Made by a program: the position numbers and the translations under genes
In this document: positions 1 to 8,300 of the stretch, one piece after another
How positions within the stretch are numbered: position 1 is the stretch's first letter
Layout of the letters: each line of letters begins with the position of its first letter
NCBI GenBank assembly: GCA_027596945.1
Contig: JADGJH010001110.1
Location: forward strand, 1 to 11,904
Direction of reading: 5' to 3'
DNA: 11,904 nt
Source of the DNA: Physocladia obscura
Taxonomy: Eukaryota; Chytridiomycota; Chytridiomycetes; Chytridiales; Chytriomycetaceae
The notes under the pieces: generated by a model
Databases searched by the model: none
Told to the model about the DNA's origin: nothing
The model's input: only the letters and a program-made list of their open reading frames with translations

Positions 1-1153
1 AGTCAACAGACCCACTATTTGTAGATGCTTCAACAATTCCTTGTCCTTCAGGAGATCCAACCCATCCAGTATTTCCCGTGAGACGATGCACATTACTTCC
101 GCCAACTTTCACAGCCCCAATCTCAGTTCTCGCCGAATAAGTACCGATAAAACCATACGAATCTAACGAAATCGATCCCGTCTTTGCCCAGACTTTAGCA
201 ATAGCGTCACTGATCCCAGGATACAGCGAAAGGGCAACTGAACCTGAATGCACCGACACGTCGAGTGAAGTGAATTCATGGAGCGATCCGGTGATTGAGC
301 CAGTGTTGGTGTGCAAGTGAGCTGCGCCGGCAACGTACGCGTTTTCTGATAGAGAGATTCCACCAGCATCTGCGCGAAGATCTAAAAGGTTCGCGTGTAC
401 GGCGTTGAAGGCTGAAATCGATCCAACAGCGGTGGAAATTGCGATAGCGGCTGAGTTTAGCGGCGAGTGCGTGCGAATGGAACCAACATTGACGACGACT
501 GAGAAAGAAAGCGCGACATCTGGGCCGTTCCAGAGCAGCGATGCGGCGGCGCGCGGGGCCGAAGCCATTTCAAAAAAAACGAGGGATTGCGGGAGAGTGA
601 TTCGCAGGTCTGTGTGAAGAGTTTTTGGAAGTTGTTTTTGTTGCTTTTTTTTTTTGAAGGCTGGAAACACAACGTGAACTGAGAGGGTCGTGTTGTCGGC
701 GGACAGAACGGGAAATACTTTTGTTAGTTTTTGAGCTGATTTTCTGTCTGAACTTGTGGCAAATACAACGTGCGATTCGTTCGTTGTTCCGACATCAACA
801 GTAACAGCAGCATCTCCAACTGATGATCCACTGACAAGAACAACAAGCCGCGAATACGAAGCGGGGAGTGTAAAGGCTCCGGTTTCGGGCTGCGGCTCTT
901 CTTTCAAATATTGTATTATCGATCCTGCATGTGAAATGGAACTACTTTCGGAACCCGACAGTGCTGTCGTTTTCGTGGGCAATGAGTTGATAAATCTGAT
1001 TGGAATTGACAGATTGCGCGCGGAAATAGACGCCAGCGCCAGTAGAACACAAAGTGCAACAACACCGGCTGCAGGATATGTTTTCCTATGATTTTGAGTG
1101 GTGCAAATCTTCCTCTGGCTTATTTGTTCTTGGTTGTGTTCCGGGATTCCCAT
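1..1153 (-). CDS. Membrane-anchored adhesin-like protein with Gly-Ser-Ile repeats (DUF4097-type), 3' end outside window
   Basis: A single uninterrupted frame runs from an ATG at 1151-1153 to the left edge (384 codons, no stop seen). Residues 1-26 are polar and basic. Residues about 27-45 (PAAGVVALCVLLALASISA) are one hydrophobic segment, which suggests a type II signal anchor with the rest outside the plasma membrane. Residues 90-165 look like a beta-rich module. The C-terminal half repeats a turn of the form (V/T/S)-G-(S/A)-(I/V) about nine times (VGSI, VGSI, GGIS, TGSI, SGSV, TGSI, IGAV, TGWV, SGSV), as in putative adhesin (DUF4097) beta-solenoid proteins. A Lys/Gln-rich insert near residues 166-174 comes from an 11-base homopolymer (645-655). 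The frame is intact on both sides of it, so I read it as coding. An in-frame ATG at 1202-1204 and an internal Met near residue 196 are alternative starts. The family call is inference from the repeat pattern; that the region is coding is well supported. Confidence 0.7.
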   Translation of the reverse strand, partial: MGIPEHNQEQISQRKICTTQNHRKTYPAAGVVALCVLLALASISARNLSIPIRFINSLPTKTTALSGSESSSISHAGSIIQYLKEEPQPETGAFTLPASYSRLVVLVSGSSVGDAAVTVDVGTTNESHVVFATSSDRKSAQKLTKVFPVLSADNTTLSVHVVFPAFKKKKQQKQLPKTLHTDLRITLPQSLVFFEMASAPRAAASLLWNGPDVALSFSVVVNVGSIRTHSPLNSAAIAISTAVGSISAFNAVHANLLDLRADAGGISLSENAYVAGAAHLHTNTGSITGSLHEFTSLDVSVHSGSVALSLYPGISDAIAKVWAKTGSISLDSYGFIGTYSARTEIGAVKVGGSNVHRLTGNTGWVGSPEGQGIVEASTNSGSVD

Positions 1154-1202
1154 TTCGAGAAAAAAACAAAGAAAGCAAAGAAAAAATAATACCAGTGTAA
1201 TC
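1154..1202. promoter_or_regulatory. 49-bp head-to-head intergenic region (probable bidirectional promoter)
   Basis: Only 49 bp separate the chosen start codon of the minus-strand adhesin-like gene from the homology-anchored ATG of NAA20. The plus strand is almost purely purine (A/G-rich, 1157-1188), which fits an A-rich leader for NAA20. No TATA box is evident. Transcription start sites of at least one gene must lie inside this gap or inside the neighbouring reading frame. Confidence 0.5.
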
Positions 1203-2042
1203 ATGTCGTTTCTACGTCGCTTCACTGCTGACGATCTTTTTGCATTCAACAATATGTGAGTAAAAATAAGGGCTGAATCTTGTTTAAAGAAATAACGTCG
1301 CTTATCTTTCTTTCGTTAAATACTTGACATTTTTCCAGCAACCTTGATCCACTCACTGAAACCGTAATAGAAACTTTCCCATCACGTCGATCTTTTTCCA
1401 CTCAAAACATGTCTGAACCTTCGCTTTCATATAGTACAATATCTCTTTTTATCTTTCATACTTGGCACAGTGGCCAGACTATTTCGTAATGGCTGAATCC
1501 TGCAGCAAGGCGTCGATGGGATACAGTTAAGTTGAAAATTAAATCCGTTGTTCGAGTTTAATTCTGATCCCGGCTCAATATGTTTTAATCCTGCAATTCC
1601 ATTTTTTTGTATTTTAGTTATGGGGAAAGCTGAAGGCGAAGGCGAACTCTGGCATGGGCATGTTACTGCTCTCACTGTTGCTCCAGAATACCGCCGTATG
1701 AATTTAGCCAACAGACTCATGAATGTTCTTGAAACCGTATCAGAGAAAATTTACAACGCATATTTCGTGGATCTGTTTGTACGCGAGAGTAACAGTGTCG
1801 CGATTGGAATGTATAAAGGCTTTGGATATTCGATATATCGCACTGTGCTTGGTTATTATTCGGGTGGCGGCGGTGTTGATGAAGAGAACGCGTATGGTGA
1901 GGCTTTTATTTGTTATCCATCTTATAAATATTTAATTACTCGGTTTTTGGAAGATATGAGGAAAGCTTTACCACGGGATGTTCTCAAGAAAAGCGTGATT
2001 CCAATGACTCGCCCTATAAAGCCCGAAGAACTGGAGTGGTGA
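1203..2042 (+). CDS. NAA20: N-alpha-acetyltransferase 20, NatB catalytic subunit (Naa20/Nat3)
   Basis: GNAT-fold enzyme. With its auxiliary subunit Naa25/Mdm20 it acetylates nascent proteins that start Met-Asp, Met-Glu, Met-Asn or Met-Gln at the ribosome. Exons: 1203-1255, 1339-1363, 1435-1525, 1618-1896, 1954-2042. The 537 nt encode 178 aa, the length of human NAA20. The start MSFLRRFTADDLFAFNN matches the family's MTTLRAFTCDDLFRFNN, and INLDPLTET continues it exactly across intron 1. Further landmarks are YLAQWPDYF, the acetyl-CoA segment VTALTVAPEYRR, FVDLFVR, GYSIYRTV and DMRKAL near the end. The RxxGxA acetyl-CoA loop reads RRMNLA, so its usual Gly is Asn. The last intron (1897-1953, 57 nt) has no in-frame stop. 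If it were kept it would insert 19 residues between NAY and DMRKAL, which the family lacks. AATAAA lies at 2065-2070. Confidence 0.95.
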
Positions 2043-2357
2043 AAATGGAAATGGAAAATATTAAAATAAAAAACTATCTCATCGATAAATTGAATTGACA
2101 TATAATGGTACTCAGACCAAAAAAACCAGCAGTCCTGCTTTTGACTTGTTGATTCGATGTGATTGGCGATTTCTTCCTCCACATAAATTTAATCGGCGTT
2201 AATCGGGTTTTATCAAAAATTCGGGGTTGTGTCGGAAATTGGAATTCGCAATCAATTTTGGCACAAGATCAAAAGAAAAAAACAGAACAAAAAAAAAACA
2301 CAAAAAACAAACAACAATCATCAGACGATAGCTTGATTCGAGATATTCAACCTTCAA
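2043..2357 (+). other. Intergenic region between NAA20 and the MBL-fold gene, with A/C-rich leader
   Basis: This 315-bp stretch holds no convincing gene. It carries the NAA20 polyadenylation signal (AATAAA, 2065-2070). A TATAAT-like motif lies around 2099-2105. A long A/C-rich tract at about 2266-2322 is probably the 5' leader of the next gene. The open frame across its 3' half is short and low-complexity. Confidence 0.5.
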
Positions 2358-3306
2358 ATGGCGTCCAAGATTACAGAAATTGCACCAGGAGTATTCAACA
2401 TCCGCACGGTATTAAAAAATACACAACTTTTTTTATTTCATAGTATTAATTAACTGGTAAAACAGGCGTTTGATCTGCCGCCTATTGTTGGCTACTTGGG
2501 AGTCAGCGAAGTGGGCACGCACATGACATTGATACGGCTCAAGTCGGGCAAGTTTGTGGCGTTTTCGACCGTGGAGCTGGACGCGGCACTCAAAAGCCAA
2601 GTGGACGCCTTGACGGACGGCGGCGCGCTTCTCGAGGCCGTCGTGGCCACCAACGCGCACCACTCGCTCTTCCTCGCCGCCTTCCACGCCGCGTACCCCG
2701 CCGCTGCCTACTACGGCACGCCCAGACACATCCGCAACTTCCCGCAAATCAAGTGGGCCGGCGACGTGTCCGACACGAGCGTGTTGGCGCTGTGGGACAG
2801 CGAGATTGCCCTGCGCAACACCGACAAGGGCGTCGTCTGGGACAACCCGTCCGTGCCCGAGTTCAACCACTTTGCTGGCGTCCTGGTGTACCACCGTGCC
2901 ACTAAAACTTTGCTTGCGGTGATGCCTCCATTTTTTTATTTCAAACAAAAAATAACACTAACATATATGTTAAATGCAGGATGACTCCTTCATTCTTGTT
3001 CATAACCCTACACCTGTCGCCATTGCCAATTCCACTGCCAAACAACCAGATGATATTGTATTCCAGCCGCAGATTTTCGGAGACGCTCTCACTGCCTCTC
3101 CAGAAGCTCCACAGCAGTTTTACGACTTTTTGGTTGACTTGTTGAATGAATGGGATGTTGAAAACATTGCAACCGCTCACGGCGGTGTGAGAATCGGTGG
3201 TAGTGGTGCCAATATCCTCAAAGCTTTGGATGCTATCGCAAAAGGGCCATTGGGAGAGATTGCCAAGGCCCGCAACTCGACTTTGGTCTTGAGAAAGCAC
3301 AAATAA
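2358..3306 (+). CDS. Metallo-beta-lactamase-fold (DUF4336-like) protein of unknown substrate
   Basis: Exons 2358-2408, 2466-2918 and 2980-3306 give 276 aa. Introns are 57 and 61 nt; the second has a CTAAC branch site near 2958. The N-terminus (APGVFNIRT / AFDLPPIVGYLGV) and the run HMTLIRLKSGKFVAFSTVEL, followed by VVATNAHHSLFL, AAYPAAAYYGTPRHIRN, LLADDSFI and ATAHGG, follow the eukaryotic and bacterial MBL-fold DUF4336 pattern. The expected HxxxH-type metal site looks altered (TNAHHS), so catalysis is uncertain. Exon 2 is about 68% GC in its core, with nearly all codons ending in G or C, whereas exon 3 is about 40-55% GC with mixed third positions. The stop codon overlaps AATAAA (3302-3307). 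The gene is convergent with the proteasome gene, 97 bp away. The fold call is from recalled family similarity; no biochemical role can be assigned. Confidence 0.8.
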
Positions 3307-3377
3307 ATACTAAAGCTTCTTTGAAAAACATTTATAAAGCGCTTTTATACTTCAAAATTTTTTTGATTTAAAATTTT

Positions 3378-3383
3378 TTTATT
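3378..3383 (-). terminator. Polyadenylation signal of the proteasome alpha-3 gene
   Basis: AATAAA on the minus strand, 20-26 nt downstream of the TGA at 3404-3406, inside the 97-bp convergent gap. The opposing MBL-fold gene has its own AATAAA overlapping its stop, so the two transcripts probably overlap by little or nothing. Confidence 0.5.
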
Positions 3384-3403
3384 TCACTATGCTCACAACT
3401 ATT

Positions 3404-4369
3404 TCAAGAATCCTTCTCTTTCTCTTCAAGGATTTTCTTGACGTCTTCATCAGCAAGCAATTTTTCGATTTCTCTGGCCGTGTAAGCGCGGTATATAATT
3501 TTTCCATCCGCCTGAGCACTCAAGGTTCCGAACTCAAGTTTGTCGGCGCCAATAGATGCCGAATCCATTGTTTTCGCGAGAACTTTGACTGCAAGCGAAA
3601 TGGCCTCTTTCAGGGAGCAGTTTTCGACATAGTCTTGTTTGAGCAGAGCAGTCGCGTTCGCCGTGTTTGCACCAATGCAGGTGGCTTTCCAACCAGAGTA
3701 ATTTCCAGAAGGGTCTGAGTGATACAGTTGGTATCCATAGTGTTTATCGTGACCAGCGTAAAGGAACGACACACCGAATGGGCGGAGACCTTGATTTTTG
3801 TTGATTAATAATAATAAAAAGAACAGAATAATAAAACAACAGCGCGAACCTCCGTATTGAGTGTATCCTTGCTTTAAATCACACATTCGCTGAACAAGTT
3901 GTTCGCATGGGATCGGCTCGTTGTACGTGAGAGTGTACGAATGGGCCTGGTTTCTGCAATAGTGAATAAGCGTGTTTGCATCGGCATCGAGACCCGCGAC
4001 TGCAATCGCCATATAACTTAGATGAACGAAAATGTTTTGTGTTTTTTTTTTTTTGAGAACCGACAATTAAAACACGATAATTATAAAACAATTAACTCGT
4101 TCAGCTTATACAGCTTTTCGTGTGAGCGCTGTTCGAGGAGTTTCGAGGTTGTTTTCTTTTCGGCGGCGAGAACGACGCCCTCTGAGCTGAGGATTCCGAT
4201 GGCCATTCCGGCGTGCGAAATCGCTTCCATTGCGTATTCGACTTGGTAGAGGCGGCCTGTTTTTTGTATTTTTGTTAAATGATAAGCGTGTCTTAATCTA
4301 TGAAAGCAACGAGTAACATATACCCTCGGGAGAAAAGATTGTTGTGCGTCCGTCGTACCGTCTTGCCAT
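3404..4369 (-). CDS. PRE9: 20S proteasome subunit alpha type-4 (alpha-3, PSMA4/Pre9)
   Basis: Structural subunit of the outer alpha ring of the 20S proteasome, which gates substrate entry; alpha subunits carry no catalytic Thr. Exons in transcript order: 4324-4369, 4097-4256, 3850-4016, 3404-3789. The 759 nt encode 252 aa (human PSMA4 is 261 aa). The alpha-subunit signature is intact across intron 1: [12 protein letters not shown] then [12 protein letters not shown]. Further landmarks are [65 protein letters not shown] and GWKATCIG, which follow PSMA4 more closely than other alpha subunits. Introns are 67, 80 and 60 nt. The third (3790-3849) has no in-frame stop and could be read through as 20 extra residues, but the family lacks them. 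The tail is Lys/Glu-rich as in relatives. The minus-strand AATAAA lies at 3378-3383, 21 nt past the stop. Confidence 0.96.
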
Positions 4370-4682
4370 TTTTGATTTTAATTTTTTTCCTAACAAACCG
4401 CGCGTTTGTTCACTCACAAAAATAACAGTATTTCCAACAACAGCAAGTTTTCCTTCCTCGTTGCCCTTCCACACACTCTCAAGTCAATAATATTATATTT
4501 TCAACATCATAAATCTCACTCCTTATAAGTAAATGGTATTTATTGCTGATTTTAGCACTGAAATTTGAAGCAGAAACAAAACGGTGCAATATTTTTATTG
4601 ATTTTTGAATTATTACTTTGGAAGGCAGTTTATCTAGAAGCAAGAGCTGATTATAAAAATGCCATTTTAATAACACAAGACT
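4370..4682. other. Spacer upstream of the proteasome gene, no gene recognised
   Basis: This 313-bp stretch lies between the alpha-3 start codon and the E2 pseudogene stop. The part nearest the start (4370-4486) is an open frame in phase with the alpha-3 ATG, bounded by a TGA at 4484-4486, and is probably the A-rich 5' leader. The remainder (about 4487-4682) is AT-rich with no coding signal I trust on either strand. Confidence 0.5.
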
Positions 4683-5265
4683 TCAGTTCAAAGATTCATA
4701 GAGAAGGCTGTTCCTATCAAACTGCTCTTTGCCACCAGAAGGATTTGTAGGGTTGATTGCATCGTCGTCTTTTGGCTGTTCGAGGATTAAAATAACGGAT
4801 TGGAGAAAATTGGCAATTTTGTTGTGGTGGTTTCCAGATCTTGAAAGGGTGAACAATTTAATGAGAGGAATTTCAGGTCTCAAGACCTCGTCAAATTTGG
4901 GGTAGATTTTAGTGATGAATTTGACCTTGAGAAAATGGACCAAAATGAGATTCAAACCGAAGATTCGCCATCGTACAAACCTTGTTGGTAGTGAAAGCCA
5001 AATTGATGGAAAACAATCCGCCTTTGTACGGGTTTTTGATTTGCAGAGTGTTGAAACATAAATACAGACCAGGCAACAAAAGGTAAATGCAAGAGTGGCA
5101 ACTTAAACAGGTTCAATCAGCTTTGCTTCCCAGTTGAGCAAATCGTCGACAGAAAATTGTTCAGATTGCCTTGCGGCAAGTTCGGCAACTTCTTACAGAT
5201 AGATTGATTTTGAAGAATGACAATTATATCAAGAAATTTTCTTGTTGAATGTGACGGACGGCCAT
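4683..5265 (-). pseudogene. Decayed ubiquitin-conjugating enzyme (E2, UBE2L3-like) gene
   Basis: Fragments of a UBC fold can be read in order. An ATG at 5263-5265 starts MAVRHIQQ (5241-5265). Exon B (5109-5191) gives EVAELAARQ..SVDDLLNWEAKLIEP. Exon C (4981-5040) gives NPYKGGLFSINLAF. Exon D (4683-4925) gives VKFITKIY..FDE, then PEIPLI and FLQSVILILEQPKDDDAINP, ending in TGA. E2 enzymes hold ubiquitin as a thioester on one Cys just after HPN, but here HPN is corrupted (KIYPKF) and the Cys-Leu-Pro segment reads E-I-P, so no catalytic Cys remains. The proline-rich YPFKPP stretch is missing between exons C and D. The first intron's donor position reads AA (5239-5240) and the second intron's acceptor reads AA (5041-5042). 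Introns B/C donor and C/D donor and acceptor are intact. No splicing gives a normal E2. It could instead be a strongly diverged inactive E2-like variant, but the splice-site losses argue for a pseudogene. Confidence 0.75.
4728..4736 (-). promoter_or_regulatory. Exact match to the yeast proteasome control element (PACE, GGTGGCAAA)
   Basis: GGTGGCAAA reads on the minus strand, same orientation as the proteasome alpha-3 gene and 359 bp upstream of its ATG. PACE is the Rpn4 site in ascomycete proteasome promoters. It falls inside the E2 pseudogene, where it would encode Gly-Gly-Lys, so chance is a serious alternative: a 9-mer is expected in a window this size in roughly one case in ten. Confidence 0.25.
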
Positions 5266-5334
5266 TATTGCGCTTATTCCAGATGTTTTTCAAGGAATTG
5301 ATGCTTGGATTTTATTTTTCTTAAAAATTCTCTG
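5266..5334. promoter_or_regulatory. Short divergent spacer between the E2 pseudogene and transportin-3
   Basis: 69 bp separate the start codon of the decayed E2 gene (minus) from the transportin-3 ATG (plus). The layout suggests a once-shared bidirectional promoter that is still needed for transportin-3. No specific motif is recognisable. Confidence 0.4.
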
Positions 5335-8300
5335 ATGGCGGTGCAAAATCAATTGTATTCAATTGAAGCAGTTGCAAACGCAATTGCGCAATTATATGCA
5401 AATCCAACAAATGCATCAAACGCTACCGATGTTTCACGGACCGCTAAGGCGGCGGATTCGTGGCTGCGCGATTTCCAGAAGAGCGTAAGTCTCTCATATT
5501 TTAGATTCAACTTACATATTCCAACAAATCTTTTTATCTCGACAGGCTGAGGCATGGTCCGTCGCCGAAACAATGCTGAGAACCGATCTTTTGCCTCTAG
5601 AAACACTGCTCTTTGCTGCCCAAACTATACGTCAAAAGGTCTGACTGAGTTCAACAACCAAAACAAACACAAACAAAGCAAACACAAAAAAAAACAAAAA
5701 ACGACAAAAAAAATCACCCCAGACGCGTTACGATCTGTCGCAAATTGACTCTCCCGTTCAACGCTTGCAGCTTCGTGATGCTTTGCTTGGCCATCTCATT
5801 CGCCACGCACGCAACAATACGCGACTCGTTGTCCGACAGCTGAGTATGGCTCTCGCATCCCTCGCCGTTCATTTCAAGCAAGAGGAATGGAAAGATCCTG
5901 TTGCTACTGTTGTTAATGTTTTTGGCAATCCTGAAAGCTGGCTGACTTTAACACATGTTCTGACTGTCCTTCCTTATGAATTTGAAGACTCTGGTACACA
6001 AGCAGAATCTTTTCAAAACGTTGATGAAATATCTGAGCGCCGTCGAAAGGCCATTTTTGAAAATGCATCTGGCGTATTGTTATATGTGTTGACAATTTTG
6101 GAAAAGTGTCAGTCACTTTTTTTATTATTAATTTCCGTTTTTTAACAATCGACCTAATTTGATTGTGTTATAGGTGACCAAAAAGACAGTAACTTAATTA
6201 AGCAGTCATTGGAATGTTTGCGCGCATGGTTTGAGGAGGGAAATATTTCTCTCGATAGTATCGCAGCCACCAGTCTCGTTCCTCGTTGTTTCACATACAT
6301 TATCGACGAAAATCAGGACGATGCTGTTTTTGATACTACTGTAGATGTAATTAGTGAAATTATCAAGCGTACTGGTACTCTTTCGTCAGCAAGGCGCGAA
6401 TCGGCAACCATTCAACCTTTGCTTGAATCAATATATACCGGACTTAGCAGTTTATCTGGGATTTTGAATTTTTCAATAACGACTGAAAATGATGACAAAA
6501 TGCGTGCACTCTGTCGTTTATTTGTATCTGCCGGCGAATCATATATGAACCTCATTCTTTCAAATTGGAACTCATGGCAAATTATTGTTGTAGCAATTCT
6601 CAGATGTACGTCTATTAAAGACCTTGAAATCGTTGCAATCACGTTTCAGTTTTGGATGGCCCTCGCTGATGAAGTTGAAGCTGTTTTGAAAAGTCCCAAT
6701 GCGAATTCACACTCGACTCAAACTTTGATTGGAGTTTACAGGCAGCTTAATGATGTGATGATTGAACATTTGCATTACCCTCTCAATAATGACTGGACAG
6801 CCAAAGAACGGGACGAATTTCGCGATTTTCGACATAATATGGGCGACGTTTTGAAAGCCTGTGTTCTTGTTCTAGGGCAACAAGAAGCGCTTGCACGACC
6901 GTATAATATTCTCAAAGGATTCATTGTTGAGGGGAGCACTGGAGGTGGCTCGTTGGACCCTTCGATTTCATGGCAGAGAGTTGAAGCGCCACTTTTTGCT
7001 CTGAGAACGATTGGACGGAATATTTCAGACGAAGAAGGAACTGTTTTACCTGGGATTATGAGTATGCTTCCGCAGCTTCCTCAGCATCCGAAGGTCAGAT
7101 ATGCGGCTATTCTTGTAATTGGTCGATATGCAAGCTGGACAAAGCAACATCTTGAATTTATTCCGTATCAAATGACATTCATTTCAAAGGGATTCGGAGA
7201 CTCAGAATCTATAAGTGCCGCATCTCAATCGCTGAGATATTTATGTGATGAATGTGGAGATGTATGTTAACCCGTGATTTTTTGAATTTTTTTGAAATAA
7301 TTTTTTTTCGCAGCATTTGGTTGATTATTTAAGTCAACTGCATCCATTTTACCTCACGATTGTGAAGACTCTAGATCGATTGGATAAAAACGAAGTTATT
7401 TCTGCCTTAGCGCATGTTATCAAACACGTCCCGGTTGTTTCAAACGACCCAAGTAGCCCAGATATGCTTAAAGTTTTGGAAATGTTTTGTCTTCCTCTTG
7501 CACAGCGACTACATCAAATTGGGCTAATGGGATCAGCAGTGGCTGCTGCTAGAGATAAGGATCTGCAAGAAGAAGTCTCTGGTATGTGTTTTCGTTTTAC
7601 TTTCTGTGGAACTCAATATAACCATCATCTACTGTTGGCGGCAGACTTGATTGAGCAGTTTACGACTTTCGTGTACAACGCACAGCCAGCGATACCGCCA
7701 AGCATGCAGCTGCAGCACCCATGTGCTCTTTTATTTAAAGGAATGTGGCCGGTTTTGGACTCTCTTTTCAGCCTGGGAATCCCAAAAATTACAAACAGTG
7801 TATGCACGCTTATTGTAAAATGTATAGATGCCCATGGAGTATATTTCCGTGGAGTTATGGTTTCTGAAGTCCTGCCAAGACTTGCGGCTGTGTATGAAAC
7901 GACTGCAAATGCAGGAGCTGAATGTTCTTCATTGATGTGGGCAGCCAGCAAATGTGTGCGTACATTTGGAGATGCCGAAGATGGACTTATTATGCATGCT
8001 GTTGTGCAACGAATGAGTGGAACGGCATTTCAAGTTATTCAGGCAGCGAACGGAAGTATTGAACATATTTCACCAAGTAAGAGGGAAAAAACAGAGAAAA
8101 AAATAATTCTAAAGTGTATTTCATTTTCAACTTTTTTATCAGCTATTGAAGATTATTTTCTCCTTCTTGCCGCCTTTGCGAAATCGCACTCTATTCATTT
8201 CATTCAATCTCCGCATCTTTCATTATTCTTGCAGTGTGCGATTGCGTGTATGCCAATTCAACAGTTTGATACGTGGCTTGCCCTTTACCGCGAATTTTTG

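Noticed and set aside
756..1091. 111-aa open frame on the plus strand
   Set aside because: Antisense to the adhesin-like frame, which has an anchor, repeats and continuous coding character.
1554..1617. N-terminal extension of the NAA20 reading frame upstream of IMGKAEG
   Set aside because: It is intron 3 (1526-1617); the preceding exons match the NAA20 family and splice in frame.
2433..2948. 171-aa open frame on the minus strand
   Set aside because: It is antisense to the GC-rich exon 2 of the MBL-fold gene; extreme GC3 removes stops from the opposite strand. It has no plausible protein motifs.
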